From: Xestospongia bergquistia
Lineage: Eukaryota > Porifera > Demospongiae > Haplosclerida > Petrosiidae
DNA length: 64,000 nucleotides
Assembly: GCA_963965975.1 (NCBI GenBank)
Contig: OZ014422.1
Coordinates: forward strand, 2,418,001 to 2,482,000
Direction: 5' to 3'
Part shown: piece after piece, positions 38,501-50,755 of the stretch
Layout of the letters: each line of letters opens with the position of its first letter
Numbering within the stretch: the first letter of the stretch is position 1
Program-made: the position numbers and the translations under genes
The notes under the pieces: model-generated
What the model saw: only the letters and a program-made list of their open reading frames with translations
Told to the model about the DNA's origin: nothing
Databases searched by the model: none

Positions 38501-41500
38501 ATCGATCAATTCTTGTCTCCTTTGGCAATTGTGCTAATCGTTCATTGACCAGAGAAGAAATAATAGCATGCCATCGTGGTTCAACTTCAGAAGGTAAAGT
38601 ACCCATTTTAAATTTTAATTGTGATACTTCAGCTTCAAATTCAAGAGAAAGCATAAATTGCCAAATCTACAATGTATTAAGTTATAACATTTCGAGATAC
38701 AAATAACTTACATCAAGTTCCATATCTGACTTGTTATTACTAGAAACAGTTCCTCCAAACACAGATCCACCAATTACATTTGAGTTTATAATCCAAGACC
38801 TCAAAAAATCAATAATAAACACACAAAGGCTATTCATTTGTCTCCTGGGCTCCTCAGAACCAGTCACTCTTCCAAGTTTATATACAATACATAACAGTGT
38901 AGCAGCAAAGGTCCTAGCAACTTGTCTATCATTGTCAGATGCACTTTGTAACTTTTCTTTAAGACAAATTGCAAGTAGGAAAGCTCCTTCAATACAGTCA
39001 TGTCTTACAGAATGTATTAGTAATTCACAATAATATTAATTGGTCTTACCCATGAATTTCACTGAAGATAAGGGAACTTTGAATGGCAAACAATGGTTCC
39101 AAAATACACAGATTTACCTGAATAAAATGATAATATCAGTAATATGTATATATATGTTATAATCCTCTAATCAACACTTATTGTTCTACATGCATTAAGT
39201 AACCTCTGAAATGATCAGACGATACCCAATGGGACTGAATGTTTGTCAAATTGAATGCAAGAATTCTCACTTCTATTTTCATTAGCTTCTGTATGTTAGT
39301 ACTTTTAAGTTTGTCACTAAGCCATCCAAAAACAAGGCCAATCGGGACATACTGACACAATAATGGTAGATCATCTCTTGGACAAACATATATCATATCT
39401 TGAACAAGATAAAGATCCAAAGAAAATAATTTGATTAGCTCTTCCTTGTGTTCTTCAAAAAGACTATAGGAATTGTAACATAAACATAAAATGCTACCAC
39501 AATCATTACATACATACACACCATACACACATGTCATATCTATGTATGCGTGTCTGTCTGTGTGAATGTGTGCATGCATGTGTGAGAGAGAAGAGAGTAT
39601 ATACCCTGAATTTTGAAGAACTGCATCTCGAACAGAATGAAGCTTCAAACTTTCATCTCCCCACTTAACTTTACTTGGTATAACTTCAATCTTCTCATGA
39701 GGATTATAATTGTCTCTGACAAAATGGATAAGTGGTAGGGCTTTCATATAATCAATAAAGTACTCCTTTCTGTTTTTTAGTTTATCAGCAGCATATGTAA
39801 GAAGTCTTGTAACTGATGCAATTACTTGCTTTCTGTGGAAATAAGTAAGTAAAGTATAACCAACATAGATAATTGATCTAACTTTGAAGCTTCAGTTTTC
39901 ATTAAGCTTTTTAAGAAACTATACTCTTTCTTTGCAGTTGCATATGTAAGAGCCATCATACGTAATAAAGCTATCACAACATTTTCTTCAAAATGAGTAT
40001 TGTGCCCCCGATCAAAAAACCTCCTGATAACACAGGTTAAAGTGACAGCAGTTCCTAATCGTTTTGGAGAAGGTTCATTTGTTTCAAGACTCAAAGTCAC
40101 AGTTTCAAGCCATTCCTTCATATCCTATTATAGATAAATTAATATTAACATATCCAACTTGTTTATTGTCATACCTCTTTTAATGAATCTAAGCAGAACT
40201 TGTACTCCTTTTGTCCATTTATATAATGCTGATTGTAACACGATTCAAACAATTGAACAAGTCCTTTACTAGCTGTTGATATATCATAATTGTTATAAAA
40301 AGTAGTATGTTCAAGAAAAAGCTCTTTGGATGGTAATAGATGTATTTCTAAACACATCTGCCTCATCCAAGATGGTTCTGGAATGTTAAAATTAAGAACT
40401 GAATCACCTGTGATCCAACTTGTAAAACTCTGAGTTTTCTTAATTGGAATTGGTTTTCCTTTTGATTTTGGAAATACAAAGGTGTCACATTGAAGATAAC
40501 ACTCTGAAAAAATCAGAGCAAATGGTATTATAATTGTAACAAGATCATAGTTTTAAATATTTGATTTAAAATTGGGATTCTATAAGATTTCATTAAAATT
40601 ATAGACTAGAGATTTTCTAGAATGCTAAAATAATGCTAAAACATATTTTCTACAATGCTAGAAAAAACACTGTTTGATTAGGCATGTCCAGTGTTACTAT
40701 ATATGACTAATTAATTCATCAGTTGCTAAACAAACATCCCCGTATGTGTTATTATAATGAGATTCATAGTCCATATATTTTGAATGGAAGTGCTCCTAGC
40801 AGGTGTATATTTAAAAATATGAACCTGAAAGCTTAAATGGCTAGTTCCTTCTTCATAAATGCATAGTAGCATTTTCTATATAGATCTCTTGACAAGCTTT
40901 ATCATTCCTGTCATTGTTGATGAGTTCATAAATGTTATAAACCTACCAACTTGAGATTTAAAAGACCATTGCCCCATGGTCATGTATTATTTCTGCAGCA
41001 ATAGTCACAGGTTAGCATGAATCTCATGATATGTTATTAGGGTATATCAGATATATTGTGGTTCATTGATCTGTATGTATTATACAAACCTCCCAACTCA
41101 GTATTTTGTAATAGATACATATCATCCACAGGCCTAGGCTCTCGGGTGATACTCTCATCTAAAACCTTAAAAATGAATTTTGTATAGCTTTCTGTGGGTA
41201 CTACTTCTTGACTGATCAAAGTAAAAGTGCTTTTAATGCCACCATATCATTGATACTTCTATTTCTTTTAACCAGACACCCTCAAATTACATATATTATA
41301 ATTTCCTTTTCTTCAAAAGTTGCATACACAAAACAACAGAATAAAACAATATGAAATGGACAGAATTGCCTGACATCCATGATGGCCTGTCCTAAGATTT
41401 TGCACACCATTTTATAAATATTTGTATGCATGCATGTATGATAATAATAATAACTATTAACGTACTGTTGGGAAGCAAGTTTGACTTTGCAATTGAAAGA

Positions 41501-43854
41501 TTCAAGCACCTGTTGTTGGGCACAGAACTGATATGAGGAAGACCATATAGATATTCATAAGCATCGTCTAGCTCCTTCATTTGGTTTGAATACACTAGAT
41601 ACTTATATGGAATGATTCGGTGCTGTTCTACAAATTCCAGTGTCAATTCAATACGAAATCTAATTACAATGAGTTCATTAGGTAATTCTCTATAATGAAT
41701 GTCAATAATGATTTCATATCATGTAAATGTTATTACTACCTTTCAATACATCCTGGACCATAGTCATGCTCCCAATTTCCTAGTTCAGGGATACCAAATC
41801 TCATGTATACTTTAGCACTTTCATCCCACTCCCATACATCCTTTGGAATCACAGCATGAAATCTTACTAGTATCTTGTTATTTGGTACAGATGGTTCAAC
41901 TGCCAGGGGGTTTGTTTGATCCGGCCTACGTATAAATACAGATAAATTACTATATAGTGCTACACTTCTAGAAACCTACAAATGTTCAGTTGTTTTTTTA
42001 ATTTTGTCTTCCTGAAGTTTTGTTCCTGTTACTGTTATATCATCATTGGTAGATGACTTACAAGTAGGTTCATGAGGGAACTTCAAATCAATCACATCAA
42101 TGCTATTAGACAGTGTTTGATCATTTGTCATTGGTAAGTTTTCTGCAGATGTAGTTTGGACAGGTGAATTTGATGTGTTATTAAGTTCATTAAAGTGGTC
42201 ACTTAATTGTTCTTTTTCAACACCAGGAGGGGATTGATCAATATTTGAAAGATGTTGGTCGTTCTTTTCATTATTGCTTCCTATAACATCCACTTTTGTC
42301 TCTGCCTCCTCTGTTTTAGTAGCTGTAAGAGCTCTATACTCATCGCTAGTCAGATCACTAGTGATTTTATCAGGGAACTTCAAAACAGCTGCATTGATAT
42401 CGTTAGACTGGTCAGTGTCTTTTTCCTTGGTCACAGTAGATATCTCTGGTGGAAGCTGTCTCATATTTTCACTTTCATGGATATAGGCAGGTAGTACACT
42501 AATAGAATCATTTTGCTTATCTTCTAATAATTCAGCCTCCTGGCATGTGTGTACAGCTTCAACCATTTCTTTCTCCACTGGTGTGGGAGTATTTGGTAGC
42601 ATTAGTGTTTGTGAAATATCTTGACTATCAGTATAAATTCCATCTGTGTAGAAAAGAAAGAGACATTATTATCACACTTGTTTCTTTTGAAGGCAACTGA
42701 GAGATACAAGCACTCTCTAATGTAATAATATACCTAGAATATTGTTGTGAAAAGCACATAGTGTCGTGCCTTGAAGCAGAGTGCTAAAAACGGAGCCTTC
42801 TATCATGACATGCAAAAATCCAACTACTAAACAATAGGTAATAACTATGTAGATTTTGCTCTAGCTAGTTCATAAACTTGGATACATTGTTTGTAATTAT
42901 GACAACAACACTACTCTTGATGAAGAAGATTGATCAAGCATGAAAACTGTTAACTAAACAGTTTATAGAAATCTCCTTGATTAATTTGTAACTTGCACAT
43001 TTTTACTGCCTGGCAAGAGAAAGTGTCACAACAGACAGTCCTATACTGGACTGTGTGGAATGTTATACTAGTAAATTTACTTTGTATTCTATTGTTGTAT
43101 AAGAGAAATGATGGCTATGCATGTGATGCTAACTAATAATTAAATTTACATCTTCCAATAATCTTACATCTAATAGGTATGAGTAACTGGAAATTACAGT
43201 GTCTATATAGCCTCTTCCAACTCTAACTCAACTGTTCAGAACTAAACATAATATTGCGTGATTCTGTAAATTTCTGAATAGTTCTATTCTTGTTTAACTC
43301 TTTCAATTATTACTTTTAGAATTTCACACAGGAAAAGAGTCTAATAGTTGTAAATTTTAAAAAAAGATTGATGTATTTGGCAGCACTAAATTTTCAAAAA
43401 AATTACATGTTTTGTGTTATGAAATGTATATTTCAGTAGAGGTACTGTTTGCATATAGTGAATTATTCACATTTTAGTCACTACACAGATTGATGATCTG
43501 TAATTGATTGATGACGTGTAATAACTTTAATATTTGCATCTTAAATTAGTGAAGTACAGGTTATGAAGTTATTAATTGTCATGGTTCATGATCATGCATA
43601 TGTATCATCACATACATGAGATATGTTGAATGCTATAGCCATATATTTTATTGTTTATAATAATTTTCCTATAACCTTTTGCTTAAAATTTTGTCAATAA
43701 ATTAAACATATATAAGCAGACAATTGATAACGAGAATGATGCAGACAAGAGTTTTTCTATAGAAGTTGCATTTTCAAGTTATAGAGTTCTTTATCAAAGT
43801 GACACGTGCAAAAACCAAAAACAGACAGATCATTCATTCATCATAGCATATGTG

Positions 43855-43893
<39 letters not shown>

Positions 43894-43917
43894 CATTCTC
43901 AAGTTGGCAGGTTTATA

Positions 43918-43948
<31 letters not shown>

Positions 43949-44486
43949 CTTTTTTCATCGTAAGCTTACCTTTGTTGATTACGCCATCCTTGTTTGTCTT
44001 CTCTGACTGAATTCCACATCCAACTGTACATGTAAGAATAGATTGTGAAGTCTGAGATTCTGGGAGTTGTATTCCACTCACAAGTAAACTTGCCTGGTGA
44101 AGTGGCTGCAGCTTTTGACATTTATAGCATACAGGTAAATGATGTAGCAATAAAGCTGGACAGGTGGGTTCAACACATTTCTTAAGAGGTACAGAACCAA
44201 GAGCATTAGGATCTTGTGGGTAGGAGCATAAATAACAATATTGTGCATCAGAACGCAATGCACTTGAACAAAGAATACACAGCTTCTCCTGTACATGTGA
44301 AATCTCTGTTTGATTACACGTACAATGAGGACAAAAATTAGCATTATAAGGAATTAGTGAGTGACAACGAATACAGTTCTTTGTGGCACCTTGTAGTTTA
44401 CCACATTGCATACAACATACCGCCCCTTGTACAAGAGGAGTATGGCACTGATCACAATTGTTACTTCCTCCAGATTTCTCGGACAT
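20601..44486 (-). CDS. RNF213: RNF213/mysterin-like giant AAA+ ubiquitin ligase lacking the RING
   Basis: This is a many-exon gene (introns mostly about 50 bp) covering the whole known RNF213 architecture. The start at 44486 (MSEKSGG) is chosen over an upstream in-frame ATG at 44570, which would add an implausible hydrophobic leader. N-terminus (44040-44486): four zinc-ribbon knuckles such as CDQC/CMQC and CIRC/CPHC. Acidic linker: 41976-42650. CBM20-like fold: about 41520-41930. UBA-like helix set: about 35040-35180. AAA2 Walker A ERAGMGKSL: about 33857-33890. AAA3 Walker A GETGCGKT (32271-32293) and Walker B LFFDEAN (about 32015). AAA4 Walker A GKPGSSKS (about 30740-30765) and Walker B VVVLDEVG (about 30480). 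RZ finger CPKGHPYFVSE/CGKPMQQYTCPQCGSAIGG: 23715-23870. The C-terminal domain ends at WKAIVFYQQQ and the stop at 20601. The family acts in lipid-droplet biology and in ubiquitin coating of intracellular pathogens. The RING is missing. Length is probably near the family's roughly 5,000 residues (not counted). I saw no frameshift but did not verify every exon. Confidence 0.92.
23715..23870 (-). other. RZ-type zinc finger exons of RNF213
   Basis: Two exons read on the minus strand give DCPKGHPYFVSE joined to CGKPMQQYTCPQCGSAIGG. This keeps the Cys-His-Cys-Cys zinc set of RZ fingers and the extra Cys of the ECG(R/K)PM motif. In human RNF213 this finger, not the RING, is required for LPS ubiquitylation. 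The catalytic route thus appears preserved here. Confidence 0.85.
35461..35525. repeat. (TA)n microsatellite in an RNF213 intron
   Basis: A run of alternating TA of roughly 60 bases sits in a short intron just upstream of the exon encoding the acidic, UBA-bearing segment. Confidence 0.9.
42645..43968 (-). other. First intron of RNF213
   Basis: An intron of about 1.3 kb follows the zinc-ribbon exon (donor GGTAAGCTT on the minus strand) and precedes the acidic linker exon (acceptor CACAG). It is by far the longest intron seen in the gene. It holds two TA microsatellites at about 43857-43893 and 43918-43948. No other gene is seen inside it. Confidence 0.7.
43857..43948. repeat. Paired (TA)n microsatellites in RNF213 intron 1
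   Basis: Two runs of alternating TA are separated by about 30 bases of unique sequence. Confidence 0.85.
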
Positions 44487-45459
44487 AATTATGAGCGTTA
44501 AGGTCGATAAATTACTCAAAAAGATGAGGAGGACAAAACAAAATCTTTTGTTCTTTGTCGGCAAATTCAATTTTCTACAAAGTCACCTGTGATAACAATG
44601 CTAACATCTACTATTGGAATTAACGGTATTAAAATACCAATTGAATACTTCTTATTAATGAACGCAAATAAAGAGTGATATTATTCATAAGTACTGCAGT
44701 TACAGTTCTTGATTTTATTTATTTCAGTCATCAATGTGCCAGATCTGTAGTATCTATTATGTAAGGATCAATGATGCTATTACCATAGCTACTGTCTTAT
44801 TTACATTCTTTTATTGGATTGATATAGAAAAATTATGTCTACTTTTAAAAATTATTTATTTGTTTACACAACAGGAGAAAAGTCATACTTGAATGTGAAA
44901 TTAACACAATTAGGTTCCAAGATTTAAAGGTTTCATGAGAGTTAGATTGGAATTGATTAAATATTATTATTATATCATCAGTATATAAGCTGTTCAATTT
45001 GAGCTACTAAAATCATTATTTTCATATAGTCAAGTCTATAGTCACTACTTTACTTATACCATAAGTCCTGTAGTCACTATCACTGTTTGAGATACCAGTT
45101 TATATAAAGTGTATGTCTTGTATGCTCATTATAACTTATTATTATAAAGCAAATGATCTAGTACTATCTTGATCTCTTTAAATGAATGTGCTGAGTAGAG
45201 TCATATTTCTACTCAAATGTTTACTACTAATCTATCAAGATAAAATAAAGTTGTGAAAGTAGCATTTCTCATTATGACAGAGGGAACATGTATCACTGAA
45301 AAATTGATATTAACTTAAATCTTTACATTGCTATATCTAAATCTAAGCTATAATTTTTTCATAAATAATTGACTGTTTCCTAGAGAAGGAATGTTATGAG
45401 TTATTTTTTGTCAAAAATATTGATGCTATTGGAAGTATCTTTATAGTTGTGAATGATTT
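44487..45459. other. Intergenic region between JMJD8 and RNF213
   Basis: This AT-rich stretch should hold the RNF213 promoter and the JMJD8 3' UTR, both on the minus strand. I see no open frame with recognisable homology, no clear TATA box and no RNA gene. Confidence 0.4.
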
Positions 45460-47043
45460 TTATGCTAAAAATGTTGACATAAATACTGCTGCATCAACAT
45501 TTAATGTAGCATGCCACCATCGATCAGGAAAATAAAGAACCTATACACAATTTACAATAAAATACACACTATAACATGATATACTTCTTACTTCTCCTGG
45601 ATGAAGAATACATTCTTGAGGTTTCTTATCTGTTGGGAGGTCGGGATAGATCTCTTGGACCCAGTCTAATGTAGAGACACTAGGATTATACAAAGGTTTA
45701 TCATTTGGTGGATACAGGAACCACCTCTAATATATGAGGGATAATAGATTATAATGACATAATTAGTATGTACTTTTCTTCCATATATTGTTTCAGCAAA
45801 TGTAGGTCCATGTATATGAAAAGGAACACCAGTACCTGGACCTATTATGGAGACAATACATGAGATCTACCAACTATCATTATTATAATGACCTGCTAAT
45901 CCAAAACTTAAAACTGGTTCTAGTCCAGGTATTGGATATGGTGGTAAATGATAAAGTGAAAAGAGTTCTCGCCATCCTTCTCTATCATTGTCACCAAAAT
46001 GATACAAAGTATCTACATACCATATATGGACATGTGTTATAATATTAATATCACACAAACCACTGCCTAATCTTCCAAGTGTCTGAGGCCTCATAATTTG
46101 TTCAACATAATGTTGTAATGTCATCTGAGCTATATATAGATATAGATATTGATGCCCAAATAAGGAGATATATACCTTTAGGAGACGAATAGGTATCTGC
46201 TGTAGTTACTGTAATCAATTCTTGTCCATATTTGGAAAGGAGTTGTTCACGACTAGAATGGAAGCGAAATTCCTATATTGATCATTGACTAATATTACCA
46301 AATTCATCATTAAACACAAATAAGATATAATTGATTAACAATCTATAGTTGGTAAATGACTCAATATAAAATACTGATCTCTAATATTAACAGCCATTGT
46401 GTAGCCTATATTATTAATGGATGACTTACTGATTGATCTGTTATTCCAACTAGAATTACTGGCTCAGTATAAGCAAATCTATAAACAAAAAATGTGAGAT
46501 AACTATATAATAAACAGTTAGCTTCAATAGATACAGATTATAATTTGTATTATAAATATATCCTGTACATGATGTCAATTAACCTAATGAAAATAAATCA
46601 TTGTAAGGATAGTTAGTAAATTTGTGTGCATAAATCAATAGTAAGTTTATTTATAAACAAATGAACAAAAGTATGTAAGTATTTCTATTGAGTGAAGATG
46701 TCATATATAAGACCAATAACTCACTTGAGTATAAAATCATTTTGAGGGAGGGTCCAGTTAACTTTCTTAATATTACAGGGCCCTCCAGTGAGATTAGATA
46801 AATTATGAGGTATATCCCTAAAATAATAGAGACAATATTTTACTAATATATGAATGATATTATCACATACCATCCACCACCTGATGAGTCCTTTATTGTA
46901 TGACATGATGTGTATGTATTGTGGCTTACACCAATCACAGGACAAGTATCTGGACCACTCAATTTAGAGATATTACTTCCATCAGTATATACTACTGTAA
47001 TAATGTGGAGACCTAAAAGGAACATTAAAACAATAAACAACAT
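45460..47043 (-). CDS. JMJD8: JMJD8-like ER-lumenal JmjC-domain protein
   Basis: About eight exons with short introns join into a protein near the family's usual 260 residues. The first exon opens with a signal peptide (MLFIVLMFLLGLHIITVVYT), as expected for JMJD8, an ER-lumen JmjC protein linked in mammals to NF-kB signalling and metabolism. Diagnostic blocks are YHFGDNDREGW, SFGLAGPGTGVPFHIHGP, YGRKRWFLYPP, LHPGEVLYFPDRWWHATLN and the terminal FMSTFLA. The stop is at 45460-45462. The usual iron-binding HxD/E is HIH here, with the distal His in WWHATLN. As I recall, the vertebrate protein also has HxH, so classical hydroxylase activity is doubtful. The last exon, starting GEVLYFP, has an upstream acceptor GTATAG. 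It is divergent from CHID1, with 47 bp between the two ATGs. Confidence 0.9.
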
Positions 47044-47090
47044 GATTTATGGCAACCCAATTAATGCCCCACTAAGTCACATGTAAAAAC
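47044..47090. promoter_or_regulatory. Candidate bidirectional promoter between JMJD8 and CHID1
   Basis: Only 47 bp separate the JMJD8 ATG (minus, 47043) from the CHID1 ATG (plus, 47091). Both 5' UTRs and core promoters must overlap this space or each other's coding exon. No TATA box is evident. Confidence 0.6.
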
Positions 47091-49152
47091 ATGGACTGGA
47101 AGAGCTACTTAATGATATTTCTATTAGTAATTGTACTACTTGAAATGAGTAATGGTACATTGAGTAAACAAGATAAAAAGAAAAAGAAGAACAAGACTGA
47201 GAAAGAGAAAACAACATCAGTTAGTTAGTTATTTAATCAGAATTAATTATATCATTGATCAAGGTAAATATGGGTATATGCATTTATCATCCTTTTAGAA
47301 GGACACACCTCTGAGCTCTACAAATGTCCTAGAGAGAGGACTAGTTACTGAAGATATAAAATGGAAGGATATTGTTAACAATTACAAGTTATATTCAACT
47401 GCTCAAATCAATCGTCCTTCAGCTCTATCTCTTGGATATGTTACACCGGTACATACCAGTACATTTTGGTATAATAAATAATTAACTCTGTGAATATTAA
47501 GGCCCCTGTTACTTGTAGTATTAGAGAGAATTACTTATTATGTCATATAGTGGAATAATCACGGATATGATACAGCTAAATGGTTTGCTAATAAGTTCAC
47601 TCATATATCACCAGTATGGTTACAAGTTAGGTCAGTAATGATAAAATTATTATTTAGCTATTACCACTATTATTATTATAGACCTACTGGATCAAGTTAT
47701 ACTCTAACAGGAACTCATGATATTGACCAAGGTTTGATGTGTATGCTTAGTCTTCATTCCACTAACTCACCTCTCCATGTCTCTCTCTCTCTCTTTCTCT
47801 CTCTCTCTTCATTGTTAGGATGGGTTGGAGAGGTTAGAAAAAATGGTAAAGAGATTCGTATTGTACCACGAGTCCTATTTGAAGGATGGAGTATAGAGAC
47901 ATATCAACAGCTCTTTACTAGTCAACAAGAGAAAACTAAACTAGCTACCTTCTTAACAAATGAACTTAGTGTAATATTTGTTATTATAATATAATAAGTT
48001 AATATATATTGTAATTAGCACTATAGATTTGATGGTGCTGTATTAGAAGTATGGAGTCAATTAGGAGGTCGTTACAAGAGGTAAGTTTGACTGATCTATG
48101 AAATGTATTTAACTTAATGAACTATATATTATTGTGATTATTGTAAATATAGTGAACTTATAGAAGTTGTGAAAAGCATTGCTAATCAACTTCATCGTAA
48201 TAAGATGCATTTAATACTTGTTATTCCATCAAGTAAGGAGGGGTAAGTCAAATATATTAAGTTTAATATATATAAAAGTTTATACATATTGTATAGGTCT
48301 TCAATGTTTGGTGCAAATGAGTTTAATAAACTTGTTGATTTTGTAGATGCATTCAGTTTGATGACTTATGACTATTCTACAATGGAGAGGTATGACTAAA
48401 TATATGCTGGTATGTATCTCTCTCTGTCTCTCTAAACACATACTCACTCAGTCCTGGTCCAACAGCACCATTACATTGGATCAAAGAGTGTATTGAGCTA
48501 TTATTACCAAACCCTTCTCCTCAGAGGGGCAAAATTTTAATGGGTCTCAATTTTTATGGTTATGATTTTGGTTCCAGTGGATTAGAAGGTAATATTTTAC
48601 TTTAATTTAAAACAGTTTTCAGTGTAATTTGTTTTCCTTTATAGCTGTAGTTGGCAATAGGTAATGTCCAGAGATATAGTCAAGTTAGTATATCATAATA
48701 TTTTATTTTGTAGATACATAGAGTTACTCTCCAAGCACAAACCTAAACTAAAATGGGATGATCATTGTTCTGAACATTATTTTACTTACAAGTGAGAACT
48801 ATATTAGTCATCAGTTTGAATTTGACAATTCTTATTGCTTTATAAAGATTTGGTGGTAATAATCATCGGGTATATTACCCATCACTAAAGGTACCAGACA
48901 ACTAATACTGTCAGTAAATTAGTAGAACCCTTTGTATTGGTGTCCTAGGATACTTGTTGTTATATTGATATACTAAAAGTGACATCAATAATATACAAGA
49001 TCTACAAACCATTATATATAGTGTAATTATTATGATATATTCTTTTGTTTTAGTCTTTGCAAGAGAGACTGAAATTAAGCAAGGATTTAGGTACTGGTAT
49101 AGCCATTTGGGAAATAGGACAAGGATTGGACTATTTTTATGATTTGTTATAA
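47091..49152 (+). CDS. CHID1: CHID1/SI-CLP-like chitinase-domain (GH18) protein
   Basis: A signal anchor or peptide ([22 protein letters not shown]) is followed by a Lys-rich stretch ([12 protein letters not shown]) and a GH18-type barrel. Matches to CHID1 include [70 protein letters not shown], the [13 protein letters not shown] helix and the terminal [18 protein letters not shown] before the stop at 49150-49152. The catalytic DxxDxDxE of active chitinases is replaced by FDGAVLEVW, so it is a chitinase-like lectin or saccharide-binding protein, as in mammals, and not a chitinase. It is located in lysosome or secreted in known members. About ten exons with short introns are seen. The last two exons have been copied repeatedly downstream. 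Confidence 0.92.
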
Positions 49153-49553
49153 ATCTTTGTGTATAATTTCTTGTGTATATTGGAAACAATAATATGATGA
49201 TTTAATATATACTTGTTTCATATACACATTTCTCTGGAACTCTTCATATAATACAATATTGAGACTAATCAGACATGTTGCTAATATAGAAGCCTATGGC
49301 CTAGATGTATGTCCTTAACAGTGCCAGCAAATTATACTATTATGTTCTAATTAACATGTCACTAACTGTCATTGCCATATTAAGTGCCATGTAATAGGAT
49401 GGTGTTTTTGAACTAGAGCTTGTTAAGATCCTAAAAAATGAATTTATATGACTTCACTAATCTCATCAAGAGTGTTGAGATCATCTTTAGCTAAAGGATC
49501 CCTCCCACAAGGGTTTGTGTAAACACTAAGAAGGAGTTTTGCACTTCTCAAAG

Positions 49554-49692
49554 ATGGTAAGTCATCAATCGTCTGTTTTTTATCAAACTAAGACAATCTT
49601 CCATGTTGAGCCAACTGTGTCAGCCAAAGATATATGTGCTGGTATCATAATGGCTTAAAATCCAGGTATGGCTGACAACAACTACAGCAGTG
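49554..49692 (+). pseudogene. 5' fragment of a propeller-family gene (relic A)
   Basis: An ATGGTAAGTCATCAATC start and about 46 codons match the beginning of the 53408 gene (HVEP, SAK). An in-frame TAA follows ATAATGGCT. At about 49692 the sequence jumps straight to the block that lies 3' of the intact gene (compare ATAGTAGCTAT at 55267). The rest of the coding region, about 1.5 kb, is deleted. Confidence 0.85.
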
Positions 49693-50060
49693 GATAGTAG
49701 CTATTGGAAATTTCCATGTATAGTTCTGGACCAACAAAAAATAAATATCCTGCTTATCGAATATATAAGCAGGATATACACAAGCCTGAATTAATGGTGT
49801 CCTAGGTTATAATAATATACTAAAGTAACATCATTAATATATATGATCTACAAACCAGTACACTGCTGAAAGTAATATGTCACTTGAACATATGAATTTA
49901 TAATATGAGTTTCATACATAAGTATGACTCTATATATGGTACTGTATATTAGCAGGTTGTTGAGTATATATACTGACTTTTGGAAAACATGGATTTACTA
50001 AGATGTGTATGTAAAGACTTGTGACATACTAAAACTAGCTATATGCAAGTATTTACAAGG
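49693..50060. repeat. Copy of propeller 3' flank with a CHID1 tail fragment
   Basis: This matches 55266-55670: GGACCAACAAAAAA, then a CACAAGCCT(A/G)AATT segment derived from the CHID1 exon encoding [10 protein letters not shown]. It continues with GGTGTCCTAGG, ATGATCTACAAACCAGTACACTGCTG and GACTTTTGGAAAA blocks. No gene is present. Confidence 0.7.
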
Positions 50061-50560
50061 GGTTGTGTAAAGTTCAATAAGAGAGACAGTGTTGTTTTTA
50101 CTAGGCCTAGTGAGAAATAGATTGTATTGAACATATGCACTTTACATTAGTACTTATTAGTCTACCAATCAGTCTCTCATTATTAAAGAGAAAAGAACCA
50201 TCCACATTACTATTAGATTTAATTCTAAGCATAGCTTAATATTTACATATCTTTATAATAGTGGCAGTTTGTTCAACAATTTCAAATTCCTCCTCCCCCC
50301 AATAGCCCTGATGTTAAATACCATCAATAATAACAAAATATGTCATAGCCAGCCCTGACTTTAAACATCCTCATGTACCATAGTGAGATCATGGTCATTA
50401 ACATTGTCATGTATTGTGAGATCAATACCTTTTGTACCTACTACCTAGACATCCTATCTCTCTTGAGTGTGAACACACAAGATTAAATGGCTTCAACAGG
50501 ATGTCTTAATGTACAATGTATGACACCTGTTTAGATATCCTATTGCCATCACATAACTAA
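50060..50560. repeat. Propeller 5'-flank repeat block, copy 1
   Basis: This holds the shared series AAGTTCAATAAGAGA, GAGAAATAGATTGTATTGAACATA, GGTGGCAGTTTGTTCAACAA-like, CCTCCTCCCCCCAATAGCCC and GATCAATACCTTTTGTACC. It recurs before the intact genes at 53408 and 62435 but is not followed by a propeller gene here. Confidence 0.75.
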
Positions 50561-50662
50561 TGAGTGACATCAATCTGAAATAACTAATTGATATGTTAAA
50601 ATGATGTACCAATGTTTACAGTGTATGTATAGTGAATTTATCATGATATATTGTTTTATTGC

Positions 50663-50755
50663 AGGAAAGACTGAAGTTAAGTAAGGGGTTAGATACTGGT
50701 ATAGCCATTTGTGAAATAGAACTAGGATTGGACTATTTTTATGATTTGTTATAAA
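50663..50755 (+). pseudogene. Relic of the last CHID1 exon
   Basis: The sequence keeps the acceptor and codes for a near copy of the CHID1 terminus ([18 protein letters not shown] then TAA). The WEIGQ core has changed, and there is no upstream gene to splice to. Confidence 0.85.

Noticed and set aside
41976..42602. The 208-codon minus-strand frame as a separate gene
   Set aside because: It is acidic and low in complexity, begins after a good acceptor at about 42645 and runs into the CBM20 exons. It fits the disordered linker of RNF213.
44487..44570. Upstream ATG giving RNF213 a hydrophobic N-terminal leader
   Set aside because: RNF213 is cytosolic and lipid-droplet associated, and the family starts just before the zinc ribbon. 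The ATG at 44486 fits better.
47091..49152. CHID1 as an active chitinase
   Set aside because: The DxxDxDxE catalytic signature is absent (FDGAVLEVW instead) and the best resemblance is to the non-catalytic CHID1 family.
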